Shown here in pieces: positions 24,157-35,376 of a DNA stretch of 64,000 bases (position 1 is its first letter; each line of letters opens with the position of its first letter). The notes beneath the pieces were generated by a model, which ran no database searches, was not told the DNA's origin, and saw nothing but the letters and a program-made list of their open reading frames with translations. The position numbers were made by a program, and so were the translations under genes. This DNA comes from Macrostomum hystrix (taxonomy: Eukaryota > Platyhelminthes > Macrostomidae), in assembly GCA_950097015.1 (NCBI GenBank), contig CATNEN010000038.1, forward strand, positions 26,573,001-26,637,000, written 5' to 3'.

Positions 24157-27100
24157 CCAATGATTCAGTCAGTGAGACAGAGACACTTCAGAGCCGATGA
24201 TTCAGTCAGTGAGACAGAGACACTTCAGAGCCAATGATTCAGTCAGTCAGTCAGTCAGTTACACTTCAGAGCCAATGATTCAGTCAGTCAGTAAGTCAGT
24301 TACACTTCAGAGCCGATGATTCAGTCAGTCAGTCAGTCAGTCAGATACACTTCAGAGCCGATGATTCAGTCAGTCAGATACACTTCAGAGCCAATGATTC
24401 AGTCAGTCAGTCAGATACACTTCAGAGCCGATGATTCAGTCAGTCAGTCAGTCAGACAGATACACTTCAGAGCCGATGATTCAGTCAGTCAGTCAGTCAG
24501 TCAGTCAGATACACTTCAGAGCCAATGATTCAGTCAGTCAGTCAGATACACTTCAGAGCCAATGATTCAGTCAGTCAGATACACTTCAGAGCCGATGATT
24601 CAGTCAGTCAGTCAGATACACTTCAGAGCCAATGATTCAGTCAGTCAGATACACTTCAGAGCCAATGATTCAGTCAGTCAGTCAGTCAGTCAGTCAAATA
24701 CACTTCAGAGCCGATGATTCAGTCAGTCAGTCAGATACACTTCAGAGCCAATGATTAAGTCAGTCAGTCAGATACACTTCAGAGCCGATGATTCAGTCAG
24801 TCAGTCAGTTACACTTCAGAGCCGATGATTCAGTCAGTCAGTCAGTCAGTCAGTTACACTTCAGAGCCGATGATTCAGTCAGTCAGTCAGTCAGACAGAT
24901 ACACTTCAGAGCCAATGATTCAGTCAGTCAGTCAGATACACTTCAGAGCCAATGATTCAGTCAGTCAGATACACTTCAGAGCCGATGATTCAGTCAGTCA
25001 GTCAGTCAGTCAGTCAAATACACTTCAGAGCCAATGATTCAGTCAGTCAGTCAGTTACACTTCAGAGCCGATGATTCAGTCAGTCAGTCAGTTACACTTC
25101 AGAGCTGATGATTCAGTCAGTCAGTCAGTTACACTTCAGAGCCGATGATTCAGTCAGTCAGTCAGTCAGACAGATACACTTCAGAGCCAATGATTCAGTC
25201 AGTCAGTCAGATACACTTCAGAGCCAATGATTCAGTCAGTCAGATACACTTCAGAGCCGATGATTCAGTCAGTCAGTCAGTCAGTCAGTCAGATACACTT
25301 CAGAGCCAATGATTCAGTCAGTCAGTCAGTTACACTTCAGAGCCGATGATTCAGTCAGTCAGTCAGTTACACTTCAGAGCTGATGATTCAGTCAGTCAGT
25401 CAGTTACACTTCAGAGCCGATGATTCAGTCAGTCAGTCAGTCAGTCAGATACACTTCAGAGCCGATGATTCAGTCAGTCAGTCAGTCAGTTACACTTCAG
25501 AGCCGATGATTCAGTCAGTCAGTCAGTCAGTCAGATACACTTCAGAGCCGATGATTCAGTCAGTCAGATACACTTCAGAGCCAATGATTCAGTCAGTCAG
25601 TCAGATACACTTCAGAGCCGATGATTCAGTCAGTCAGTCAGTCAGACAGATACACTTCAGAGCCGATGATTCAGTCAGTCAGTCAGTCAGTCAGTCAGAT
25701 ACACTTCAGAGCCAATGATTCAGTCAGTCAGTCAAATACACTTTAGAGCCGATGATTCAGTCAGTCAGTCAGATACACTTCAGAGCCAATGATTCAGTCA
25801 GTCAGATACACTTCAGAGCCAATGATTCAGTCAGTCAGTCAGATACACTTCAGAGCCAATGATTCAGTCAGTCAGATACACTTCAGAGCCGATGATTCAG
25901 TCAGTCAGTCAGTCAGTCAGTCAAATACACTTCAGAGCCAATGATTCAGTCAGTCAGATACACTTCAGAGCCAATGATTCAGTCAGTCAGTCAGTCAGTC
26001 AGTCAAATACACTTCAGAGCCAATGATTCAGTCAGTCAGTCAGTCAAATACACTTTAGAGCCGATGATTCAGTCAGTCAGTCAGTCAAATACACTTCAGA
26101 GCCGATGATTCAGTCAGTCAGTCAGTCAGTCAGTCAAATACACTTCAGAGCCAATGATTCAGTCAGTCAGATACACTTCAGAGCCAATGATTCAGTCAGT
26201 CAGTCAGTCAGTCAGTCAAATACACTTCAGAGCCGATGATTCAGTCAGTCAGTCAGTCAGTCAGTCAAATACACTTCAGAGCCAATGATTCAGTCAGTCA
26301 GATACACTTCAGAGCCAATGATTCAGTCAGTCAGTCAGTCAGTCAGTCAAATACACTTTAGAGCCGATGATTCAGTCAGTCAGTCAAATACACTTTAGAG
26401 CCGATGATTCAGTCAGTCAGTCAGATACACTTCAGAGCCGATGATTCAGTCAGTCAGATACACTTCAGAGCCAATGATTCAGTCAGTCAGATACACTTCA
26501 GAGCCGATGATTCAGTCAGTCAGTCAGATACACTTCAGAGCCGATGATTCAGTCAGTCAGTCAGTTACACTTCAGAGCCGATGATTCAGTCAGTCAGTCA
26601 GTCAGTCAGTTACACTTCAGAGCCGATGATTCAGTCAGTCAAATACACTTCAGAGCCGATGATTCAGTCAGTCAGTCAGTCAGACAGATACACTTCAGAG
26701 CCGATGATTCAGTCAGTCAGTCAGATACACTTCAGAGCCGATGATTCAGTCAGTCAGTCAGTCAGTCAGTCAAATACACTTCAGAGCCAATGATTAAGTC
26801 AGTCAGTCAAATACACTTTAGAGCCGATGATTCAGTCAGTCAGTCAGATACACTTCAGAGCCAATGATTCAGTCAGTCAGTCAGATACACTTCAGAGCCA
26901 ATGATTAAGTCAGTCAGTCAGATACACTTCAGAGCCGATGATTCAGTCAGTCAGTCAGTTACACTTCAGAGCCGATGATTCAGTCAGTCAGTCAGTCAGT
27001 CAGTTACACTTCAGAGCCGATGATTCAGTCAGTCAAATACACTTCAGAGCCGATGATTCAGTCAGTCAGTCAGTCAGACAGATACACTTCAGAGCCGATG

Positions 27101-27424
27101 ATTCAGTCAGTCAGTCAGTTACACTTTAGAGCCGATGATTCAGTCAGTCAGTCAGTTACACTTCAGAGCCGATGATTCAGTCAGTCAGTCAGTCAGTCAG
27201 TCAGACAGATACACTTCAGAGCCAATGATTCAGTCAGTCAGTCAGTTACACTTCAGAGCCGATGATTCAGTCAGTCAGTCAGTTACACTTCAGAGCCGAT
27301 GATTCAGTCAGTCAGTCAGTTACACTTCAGAGCCGATGATTCAGTCAGTCAGTCAGTCAGACAGATACACTTCAGAGCCAATGATTCAGTCAGTCAGATA
27401 CACTTCAGAGCCGATGATTCAGTG
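24157..27424. repeat. Composite satellite: 21-bp constant block plus variable (CAGT)n, 3.3 kb
   Basis: Each unit has a constant block (ACACTTCAGAGCCRATGATT) followed by a (CAGT)n run of about 2 to 6 tetramers, so unit length varies in 4-bp steps. Single-base variants (GATA/GTTA/AATA before CACTT; CCGATG versus CCAATG; CAGACAGATA) mark unit types. Longer blocks recur: the arrangement at 24316-24528 is repeated at 25506-25718 (offset 1,190), and the one at 26544 reappears at 26938 (offset 394). Open frames of 60-111 residues are artefacts. Confidence 0.95.
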
Positions 27425-27982
27425 TAGTGGGGTGAAATATATAATTTAACGAGCCTGTAGCGGACCTAAAAGCGAAAATTTCGGCCAGTACTTTGCCAGG
27501 CCACTTGACCATTGTTTCCCCAAACCCTTGTTGGCTTAGTTATCGTCTATGGCCCTCAGTCTGACGCACAGTTGCGACTTAGATGAAGCCCCTTGTTGCG
27601 CGAGTTTTGTTGTTTAACTTTCTGCTCGCAAGCTAGAGAGCTACCCACAAATATATGCTAGAGTTCTGATCCTCTACAAGCCAGTGTATAATAGTTATTA
27701 TTCACGATGTGTCAGTTACAATGGCAAGCAACATCAACTGTCTGTCAATCCACGATAGTGTTCGTCATAGCTTCTTTCCTAACACTAAAGTGCACTAGGG
27801 GTTGGTAGATGCACTTCTGCGCTTGGGAAATAACGAGTTCTATTTCAATCAATGAAAATATTTTAGACAACTTTTTCAGCTCTTTGAATAAGTTCAGGGT
27901 ACCTTTTAACCAGAACTCAATCGGAAAAATTGCACACAGACGATTGAAAGTCAGTCAGATATCTATAATATTTTCCCACTAG
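27425..27982. other. Intergenic DNA, possible LTR-like start
   Basis: Single-copy-looking DNA. It begins immediately after the CAGT array with TGTAGTGGGGTGAAATATAT, a start reminiscent of Ty3/gypsy LTRs, but no partner LTR was found. No gene recognised. Confidence 0.35.
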
Positions 27983-29158
27983 GTAGATTCTGATATTCCC
28001 AAATCCTATCCCTTTACGGTAGATTCTGATATTCCCAAATCCTATCCCTTTACGGTAGATTCTGATATTCCCAAATCCTATCCCTTTACGGTAGATTCTG
28101 ATATTCCCAAATCCTATCCCTTTACGGTAGATTCTGATATTCCCAAATCCTATCCCTTTACGGTAGATTCTGATATTCCCAAATCCTATCCCTTTACGGT
28201 AGATTCTGATATTCTCAAATCCTATCACTCTAGGGTAGATTCTGATATTCTCAAATCCTATCCCTTTACGGTAGATTCTGATATTCTCAAATCCTATCAC
28301 TCTAGGGTAGATTCTGATATTCTCAAATCCTATCACTCTAGGGTAGATTCTGATATTCCCAAATCCTATCCCTTTACGGTAGATTCGGATATTCTCAAAT
28401 CCTATCACTCTAGGGTAGATTCTGATATTCCCAAATCCTATCCCTTTACGGTAGATTCTGATATTCTCAAATCCTATCACCCTAGGGTAGATTCTGATAT
28501 TCTCAAATCCTATCCCTTTACGGTAGATTCTGATATTCTCAAATCCTATCCCTTTACGGTAGATTCTGATATTCACAAATCCTGTCCCTTTACGGTAGAT
28601 TCTGATATTCCCAAATCCTATCCCTTTACGGTAGATTCTGATATTCCCAAATCCTATCCCTTTACGGTAGATTCTGATATTCTCAAATCCTATCACTCTA
28701 GGGTAGATTCTGATATTCTCAAATCCTATCCCTTTACGGTAGATTCTGATATTCTCAAATCCTATCACTCTAGGGTAGATTCTGATATTCTCAAATCCTA
28801 TCACTCTAGGGTAGATTCTGATATTCCCAAATCCTATCCCTTTACGGTAGATTCGGATATTCTCAAATCCTATCACTCTAGGGTAGATTCTGATATTCCC
28901 AAATCCTATCCCTTTACGGTAGATTCTGATATTCTCAAATCCTATCACCCTAGGGTAGATTCTGATATTCACAAATCCTGTCCCTTTACGGTAGATTCTG
29001 ATATTCCCAAATCCTATCCCTTTACGGTAGATTCTGATATTCTCAAATCCTATCACCCTAGGGTAGATTCTGATATTTCTAAATCCTATCACTCCAGGGT
29101 AGATTCTGATATTTCTAAATCCTATCACTCCAGGGTAGATTCTGATATTTCCAAATCC
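27983..29158. repeat. 36-bp satellite, about 33 units
   Basis: The unit is 36 bp: GGTAGATTCTGATATTCCCA then AATCCTATCCCTTTAC. The main unit types end in CCCTTTACG or in CACTCTAGG/CACCCTAGG. The order of types around the GATTCGGATATTC variant at about 28384 is repeated at about 28852, an offset of 468 bp (13 units). Because 36 is a multiple of 3, a 403-residue minus-strand open frame (repeat GFGNIRIYRKGI) runs through it; no start context or non-repeat domain supports a gene. Confidence 0.95.
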
Positions 29159-29626
29159 TACACATGAACTCCCTATATAAAATATTGAGCCATGAAGCAG
29201 TTAAAGGAAATTTCAGTTAGTGTTTTGTAGTCTGTAATAAATAAATAGATTATATATTAACTGTTAATCGACTACTTCACACACTCGTGTATTGGAGTTT
29301 CCGTAGCGAAAAAACCGATGCGATGCACAACTTGAAAAAAATCTCGGATCAAATATTTCAGCGCCACTTGGGAGCAAAAAAAAAGTTATGAAACATAACT
29401 ATGAAATCAGAAATCATTGTGAGAATCTGGAATTAGCACACAAATATGTGATTGACAACATTTGCGCAAACTGACTTTAGCAAGGCTGCTTAGAATTTAT
29501 AAAGTACATTTAAGGTTGAAGGAAGGAAAAAACTAGGCTGAAGTTTCTGTGAACATCATTTAAAGCTAACACATAACTGATACATTGTTGGCGTGAAAGC
29601 AAGCGAGGTAGAGAAACGCCTTTCTG
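29159..29626. other. Intergenic DNA with promoter/poly(A)-like motifs
   Basis: Contains TATATAAAAT near 29174 and AATAAATAAATAG near 29238, then TGGAGTTTCCGTAGCG near 29295, an order seen at the end of LTRs followed by a tRNA primer-binding site. There is no retrotransposon coding sequence, so this is only suggestive. Confidence 0.3.
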
Positions 29627-29812
29627 TAGGGTCATTTAATCAGTCATTACCCTCCATTCCTACAGGGTCATTTAATCGGTCATTACCCTCCATTCCTACA
29701 GGGTCATTTAATCGGTCATTACCCTCCATTCCTACAGGGTCATTTAATCGGTCATTACCCATTACCCTCCATTCCTCCAGGGTCATCTAGTCGGTCATAT
29801 CCTCCATAATTT
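29627..29812. repeat. 36-bp minisatellite, about 5 units
   Basis: Units of 36 bp containing GGGTCATTTAATCGGTCATT then ACCCTCCATTCCTACA. The last copy has an 8-bp duplication (CATTACCC twice). Different sequence from the neighbouring 36-bp array. Confidence 0.9.
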
Positions 29813-30780
29813 CAGGTTCATAATGTCATTTTTACTCGTGTTTGCAAGCTCCGTTTTTAGACTATTTTTTGTAGAAGAGAAGATGCAAATATCAATTAAT
29901 AAAAAGGGACAGGAAGTTGACTTGGAAATACTAAAATTAGCAAACACAACAATTAGCCAATGAATGAAAAGTGGTATGTACACTAGCAATAGATTTTACA
30001 AAGTGATATAGTAAGAAACATGTACAAAGATCCAGGCTAAAGCTACAATTTTTCACACTTTGTAAAAGTTTTGTTTACCAAACAAAATCTGTGTAATCAT
30101 ACAACAATATTTTCGTATGAAACTGTTTGATAATAAAAATACTTTATCATTAAAAAAAAAATCTCTTTGGAGTCTACTGTACAGAAGTGTTGCTGTACGT
30201 TATGTACAATACTGGATATAAAAACATCTTAGCAAACACAGAATATTATGTCGTAAGTCTAATTCATTCCTTGCTTTTCATCGACCAAGGAAATCTGTGA
30301 TTTTCCACATTCAAATTTAGGAAATCTGTTGTTTTCCTCATTCAAATTTAGGAAATCTGTGATTTTTCTTACCTAAATCTAGGAAATCTTTACAGTTTTG
30401 AATGAAGCCTTTATGTGATTTTTTGTAAATTCTGCGCAAATAAAAACCTGTGATTAACTTTTAATGGCAATTATGATCTAAAGCAGTTAGTATTTTTGTT
30501 ATACTCGTATAACCTGAATAGATAATAAAAAAGAATTATTCTACTGAAAATAGGTTAAAAAACTGATATAAAAAGACATTTACGAGCGATGAAAAACAAT
30601 TATATAAAATCAGCACTTACTGAGAAAGAGAGAAATCAGAAATCTCGGCTTTTAGAAGAGACAATCACACCAGGTAGTCTTTGACTGCTAGTAACAGTCT
30701 TTTATAGGTTTAATGAAACCAATTTTGTCACATTCTAGGACAGGTTAAAAATAGATTCTTATCAAAAGTGGAGCTCAATT
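29813..30780. other. Intergenic DNA downstream of the syntaxin gene
   Basis: AT-rich. A short direct repeat of about 45 bp (TTTAGGAAATCTGTGATTTT type) occurs roughly three times at 30288-30390. No gene recognised. Confidence 0.5.
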
Positions 30781-30786
30781 TTTATT
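30781..30786 (-). promoter_or_regulatory. Poly(A) signal of the syntaxin gene
   Basis: AATAAA on the minus strand, about 58 nt downstream of the stop codon, a position that implies a very short 3' UTR. Confidence 0.6.
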
Positions 30787-30843
30787 CGGTTCAGATATAA
30801 TAACAGTTAGGTATCATTTAAAACATTGATTTGGATATTTAAG

Positions 30844-30939
30844 TCACTTCTTTACAGAAAGGTAGATAATAAGGGCTAGGACTCCAGCGGCAACGATGCC
30901 AATTATGATGAGAATTACGCACCTTTTACGGGCCTTGCG
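30844..30939 (-). CDS. STX7/12: Syntaxin 7/12-like Qa-SNARE, exon 4 (membrane anchor)
   Basis: Acceptor TTCCATTGCAG, phase 0. Encodes residues 233-263: a basic juxtamembrane patch (RKARKR), a single C-terminal transmembrane helix (about 239-259, CVILIIIGIVAAGVLALII) and a short SVKK tail, then TGA. This is the tail-anchor layout of syntaxins. Too short to stand out on its own, but it completes the SNARE exon upstream exactly in frame. Confidence 0.9.
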   Translation of the reverse strand, partial: RKARKRCVILIIIGIVAAGVLALIIYLSVKK

Positions 30940-30969
30940 CTGCAATGGAAATGGAATTGTATATAAGTG

Positions 30970-31647
30970 TCTTAGTAGGAATGCTGATGGAGTGACAGAC
31001 TGGTGTGAGTAGGAATGCTGATGAAGTGACAGACTGGTGTGAGTAGGAATGCTGATGGAGTTACAGATTGGTGTGAGTAGGAATGCTGATGAAGTGACAG
31101 ATTGGTGTGAGTAGGAATGCTGATGGAGTGACAGACTGGTGTGAGTAGGAATGCTGATGGAGTGACAGATTGGTGTGAGCAGGAATGCTGATGGAGTGAC
31201 AGATTGGTGTGAGTAGGAATGCTGATGGAGTGACAGATTGGTGTGAGCAGGAATGCTGATGGAGTGACAGATTGGTGTGAGTAGGAATGCTGATGGAGTT
31301 ACAGACTGGTGTGAGTAGGAATGCTGATGGAGTGACAGACTGGTGTGAGTAGGAATGCTGATGGAGTGACAGATTGGTGTGAGCAGGAATGCTGATGGAG
31401 TGACAGATTGGTGTGAGTAGGAATGCTGATGGAGTTACAGACTGGTGTGAGTAGGAATGCTGATGGAGTTACAGACTGGTGTGAGTAGGAATGCTGATGG
31501 AGTGACAGACTGGTGTGAGTAGGAATGCTGATGAAGTGACAGACTGGTGTGAGTAGGAATGCTGATGGAGTGACAGATTGGTGTGAGTAGGAATGCTGAT
31601 GGAGTTACAGACTGGTGTGAGTAGGAATGCTGATGGAGTGACAGTAT
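30970..31647. repeat. 34-bp minisatellite in syntaxin intron 3
   Basis: About 20 units of 34 bp: GTAGGAATGCTGATGGAGTG then ACAGACTGGTGTGA. Variants: GAAGTG, GAGTTA, GATTGG, GAGCAGG. On the transcribed (minus) strand every unit contains CACTCCATCAG, which resembles a 3' splice site; the true acceptor lies just beyond the array. Confidence 0.95.
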
Positions 31648-32042
31648 GAGTTAGCAGATTTGGAACACAGTGATTGTTTGAAATTTATTTTTAAAGGCTT
31701 TTCCAGAAAAGTACATTTTATGATAAACAATACAGTATTTATCTACACAAACAATTCTAACTCGTTACGCACTGGCTCACTGCCGTAGTTGATGGAAAAC
31801 AACAAGCCTATTTTGGCTGTGCCAGACAGGTTTGGATCAAATTAAAAAGTAAAGGTAAAAATTCTGGTTAAAATAACAGCTCAGACTGTAGTAATGAGCA
31901 GGAACTAAAAATACATTATAATACCGAATCTCTGTCTTTGAAGATTCAGTCTTTCATTCCTAGTTAGGATATGATTAATACAACTTGTAATATTTTGTGA
32001 AGATGAAATATTATTATATTTAGAGTGCACAGGCGGTCTCAC
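31648..32042. other. Rest of syntaxin intron 3
   Basis: AT-rich intronic sequence between the 34-bp array and the donor of exon 3. Nothing further recognised. Confidence 0.5.
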
Positions 32043-32128
32043 CTTGTACACAATGGCCTGTTGGAGCTGCTCACGGCCCTGTTCGGCGTTGTCGGCCGCC
32101 GAGGCCACATTCTGGGCGATGTCATCAC
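32043..32128 (-). CDS. STX7/12: Syntaxin 7/12-like Qa-SNARE, exon 3 (C-terminal half of SNARE motif)
   Basis: Acceptor CTCCATCAG and donor AAG|GTGAGA. Completes a split Cys codon and encodes residues 205-232 (DDIAQNVASAADNAEQGR and on to IVYK), the +1 to +8 layers of the SNARE helix. Typical syntaxins have a Gly-Glu/Asp-x-Ile-Asp sequence at the previous junction; here it reads GIICDD. The reading frame is kept at both ends (phase 1 in, phase 0 out). Confidence 0.9.
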
Positions 32129-32130
32129 CT

Positions 32131-32392
32131 GATGGAGATGGGGATTAAGATGAGAATGGGAATGGGATTACAGATGAGATTGGGATTACAGATGAGAATG
32201 GGTATGGGATTACAGATGAGGTTTGGAATGGGATTACAGATGAGAATGGGAATGGGATTACAGATGAGATTGGGAATGGGATTACTGATGAGAATGGGAA
32301 TGGGATTACAGATTACAGATGAGAATGGGATTACAGATGAGAAACGGAATGGGATTACAGACGAGAATAGGCATGCGATTACAGATAAGAAA
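32131..32392. repeat. Minisatellite of about 24 bp in syntaxin intron 2
   Basis: Units built from GAGAATGGGAATGGGATTACAGAT with length variation (18-27 bp). On the minus strand this is pyrimidine-rich and runs up to the acceptor of exon 3. It occupies nearly the whole 276-bp intron. Confidence 0.9.
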
Positions 32393-32404
32393 CGAAGTAC
32401 TCAC

Positions 32405-32706
32405 AAATGATGCCCTGGTCATAGACCATGCTAGAAAGCTCCTTAAACATTTCTTCAATGTTTTGTATGTCGCCAAGCATCTCTCGCATTCTCTGCTCCT
32501 GATTTTGCATGTTTAGCAATTCCGCATTAGCCTGAAGCTGCTCTCGCTGTGCTAGGCTGGACATCTGCTCGTCATCCTCCAGCTGCTGCTGCTGCTGCTG
32601 CTCTTGCTGCAGCTGAACCAGATCGTGCACTCGTCGCATTGCGGTCTCCTGAACCCGCTTGTACTTGGCCACGGAGGCTTTGTACTGCTCCAGTAGTCGG
32701 GTGCGA
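32405..32706 (-). CDS. STX7/12: Syntaxin 7/12-like Qa-SNARE, exon 2 (Habc remainder and SNARE N-half)
   Basis: Acceptor TCGCCCTAG, donor T|GTGAGT. Encodes residues 104-203: the third helix of the N-terminal domain (RTRLLEQYKASVAKYKRVQ), a Gln-rich linker (QQEQQQQQQ) and the first half of the SNARE motif (MREMLGDIQNIEEMFKELSS), including the zero-layer Gln200 in YDQG. The phase (2 in, 1 out) matches exons 1 and 3. The polyQ tract comes from an imperfect CAG repeat absent from vertebrate STX7. Confidence 0.92.
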
Positions 32707-32762
32707 CTAGGGCGAGAGGTGAGTAGAAGTTTGAGCACTGCTTAAACATAATCACTAGATCT

Positions 32763-33176
32763 TATCTGTCCGCACCCTACTCTTATCTACTCTTATCTCC
32801 CTACTCGCATCCATCCGCTCCCTACTCGCATCCATCCGCTCCCTACTCGCATCCATCCGCTCCCTACTAGCATCCATCCGCTTCATACTAGCATCCATCC
32901 GCTCCTTACTAAGCATCCATCCGCTCCCTGCTAGCACCATACGCTCCCTACTAAGCATCCATCCGCTCCCTGCTAGCATCCATCCGCTGCATACTAGCAT
33001 CCATCCGCTCCCTACTAGCTTATATCCGCTCCATACTAGAATCCATCCGCTCCCTACTAGCTTATATTCGCTCCCTACTAGCATCCATCCGCTCCCTTCC
33101 AGCATCCATCCGCTCCCTACTCGCATTCACCCGCTCCCTGCTAGCATCCATCCGCTTCCTGCTAGCATCTACCCTA
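32763..33176. repeat. 21-bp minisatellite in syntaxin intron 1
   Basis: About 19 units of CTCCCTACTAGCATCCATCCG with variants CTCGCATCC, GCTTATAT and CTGCTAGC. It fills almost the entire intron, stopping about 10 bp before the donor of exon 1 and starting about 55 bp from the acceptor of exon 2. Confidence 0.95.
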
Positions 33177-33186
33177 AAACGCGCAC

Positions 33187-33494
33187 CGAGTATTGAGCAT
33201 GACATCTTCAATTGTTATGGAGCCCAGCTGTTGCAGCAAGTCGGCAGAAGCGGAAATCAAAGCGTTTGTGTCGCTCTGCTTGTCACCGATGGCGGATGTC
33301 AAGGATACCACATTGGTTGGCCGACCCGCATTCAGTTGAGCACAGAGTCTATCTAAATCTTTCACATTGTTATCCAATCGTTGCACATTGTAAGTGCATC
33401 GATCGATCAATTGTCCAGCCTTCCTATTGTTTTCCTGTTGACTGAAACTGCCGCCAATGCCACTATTGGCTGCACCGATACTGCCGTAGGACAT
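33187..33494 (-). CDS. STX7/12: Syntaxin 7/12-like endosomal Qa-SNARE, exon 1
   Basis: The four exons (33187-33494, 32405-32706, 32043-32128, 30844-30939) splice in frame to 263 residues, the size of animal syntaxin 7 (about 261). These Qa-SNAREs sit on early/late endosomes and drive endosome and lysosome fusion with Qb, Qc and R partners. This exon carries residues 1-102: a Gly/Ser-rich start, then the first two helices of the Habc domain (LIDRCTYNVQRLDNNVKDLD; ALISASADLLQQLGS). I chose the ATG at 33494 because the product then matches family length. The donor CG|GTGCGC is weak but is the only nearby site giving phase 2, which the next exon needs. Syntaxin 12/13 (and fly Avalanche) is the alternative ortholog name. 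Confidence 0.9.
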
Positions 33495-33689
33495 GACCTA
33501 GCTGCTGATTGTTTAGCAATACTTCCACTGGTCAGCGCAGAGAAGTCTGGTAAAGTAACTGCTGGAAGGGAAAACACACCAGTCTTTGAAATAAGATCTG
33601 ATACACTATTGCGGATTAAGATGACCTGCAAAGAGTATATAGAAAGATGGGTGACACATTTCGGATATAAGTGCACAGATCTTAGAAGG

Positions 33690-34493
33690 AAGGGGTGACA
33701 GATATCAGGAGAAGGGTGACAGATATCAGTAGAAATGTGACAGATATCAGGAGAAGGGTGACAGATCTCAGGAGACGGGTGACAGATATCAGGAGACGGG
33801 TGACAGATCTCAGGAGATGGGTGACAGATATCAGGAGACGGGTGACAGATCTCAGGAGATGGGTGACAGATATCAGGAGACGGGTGACAGATATCAGGAG
33901 AAGGGTGACAGATATCAGGAGATGGGTGACAGATCTCAGGAGACGGGTGACAGATATCAGGAGAAGGGTGACAGATCTCAGGAGACGGGTGACAGATATC
34001 AGGAGACGGGTGACAGATCTCAGGAGATGGGTGACAGATATCAGGAGACGGGTGACAGATCTCAGGAGATGGGTGACAGATATCAGGAGACGGGTGACAG
34101 ATCTCAGGAGATGGGTGACAGATATCAGGAGACGGGTGACAGATCTCAGGAGATGGGTGACAGATATCAGGAGACGGGTGACAGATATCAGGAGAAGGGT
34201 GACAGATATCAGGAGATGGGTGACAGATATCAGGAGATGGGTGACAGATATCAGGAGACGGGTGACAGATATCAGGAGAAGGTCGACAGATATCAGGAGA
34301 TGGGTGACAGATCTCAGGAGATGGGTGACATATATCAGGAGACGGGTGACAGATATCAGGAGAAGGGTGACAGATATCAGGAGATGGGTGACAGATATCA
34401 GGAGATGGGTGACAGATATCAGGAGATGGGTGACAGATATCAGGAGATGGGTGACAGATATCAGGAGAAGGGTGACAGATCTCAGGAGAAGAG
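33690..34493. repeat. 21-bp satellite upstream of the syntaxin gene
   Basis: About 38 units of GACAGATATCAGGAGACGGGT, with GATATC/GATCTC and GACGGG/GATGGG/GAAGGG variants. The period is a multiple of 3, so stop-free frames occur on both strands (DICHPSP on minus, RRRVTDI and GDRYQET on plus). It lies about 200 bp upstream of the syntaxin start codon, so it probably flanks or overlaps its promoter. Confidence 0.95.
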
Positions 34494-35376
34494 TAACTGA
34501 GCTGATGACAGTTGTGAAAAAAACAAAGAAGAGAAGGAATCACGCAAACGAGTGCATGGGAAAACGAAGTGACAAACTTAGTCAAAACTTAGAGAAGGTA
34601 AACTTTATGGGGTTACATCGATAATAAGAAAGTAGAGTTTCTACTAAAGGTGTGCAGAAAAAAAGATAGATAACATTATTTGTAGAAATGAGACAATACA
34701 AAACTCAGTGTTAAATTCTATGGATAAATCCATTTTTTACAATAAATGTCTCGGAAATAATGATTTTCTAATTATTATTTTTTCCTGTCCAGACAACAGT
34801 GCTCAGCTATCGGCGGTGAACAAGCATTTTGTTTGTAGAATTCTAAATCTGGACATGTTGGCCGTCGCGTGAACATTTGAAGGCAGCAAATTTAACTAAA
34901 CAGAAATCACCCCAATAAGCCAGAAAATATATGCGTTATTAAGTACTCGTAGATTACAAGCAAATCATACAACAATAATAATATTAAATATGACATTGTG
35001 GACGAAACCAACAAGGGCAAATATTTAAAGCGTGAATTAACATTTTTTATTCTTTTAAAACTAAAACATCTATACTTAGTGCTGCTGTGCGCTATTCAAA
35101 TATGACTTCAGTGGTGAGAAATGCACTATTATTGTTGAATAAATACTACTTGTTAGTAGACAACGAATATCTTAATAATAATTTGATAACGGAATTCTGC
35201 AAAGCTGTTAGTGACGATCAGAATTTTTTAAGCTCACTTCTTCATAATAATAAATAAAGCCAACTAACTAGGATAGAGAAAACACGAAAAGAAAAAATGT
35301 ACATTAAAACGCAATAATGCATGCTTTATACACACTTAGAAGTAACAACATTAGCATATTTAACAACAATAATAAG
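34494..35376. other. Intergenic DNA, no feature recognised
   Basis: AT-rich with scattered short A and T runs; no exon, RNA gene or repeat recognised. Confidence 0.5.

Noticed and set aside
14322-29158. Possible CRISPR arrays, given regular short repeats
   Set aside because: Units are directly contiguous, with no unique spacers, and the DNA is eukaryotic with spliced genes.
27423-29300. An LTR beginning TGTAGTGGGG and ending before TGGAGTTTCCG, with the 36-bp array inside
   Set aside because: TATA, poly(A) and primer-site-like motifs occur in order, but there is no CA end, target duplication, second LTR or coding sequence.
33407-34624. Long open frames on both strands at the 21-bp array
   Set aside because: A 21-bp period without stops gives open frames on both strands automatically. 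The minus-strand one also runs into the syntaxin region in the wrong frame.
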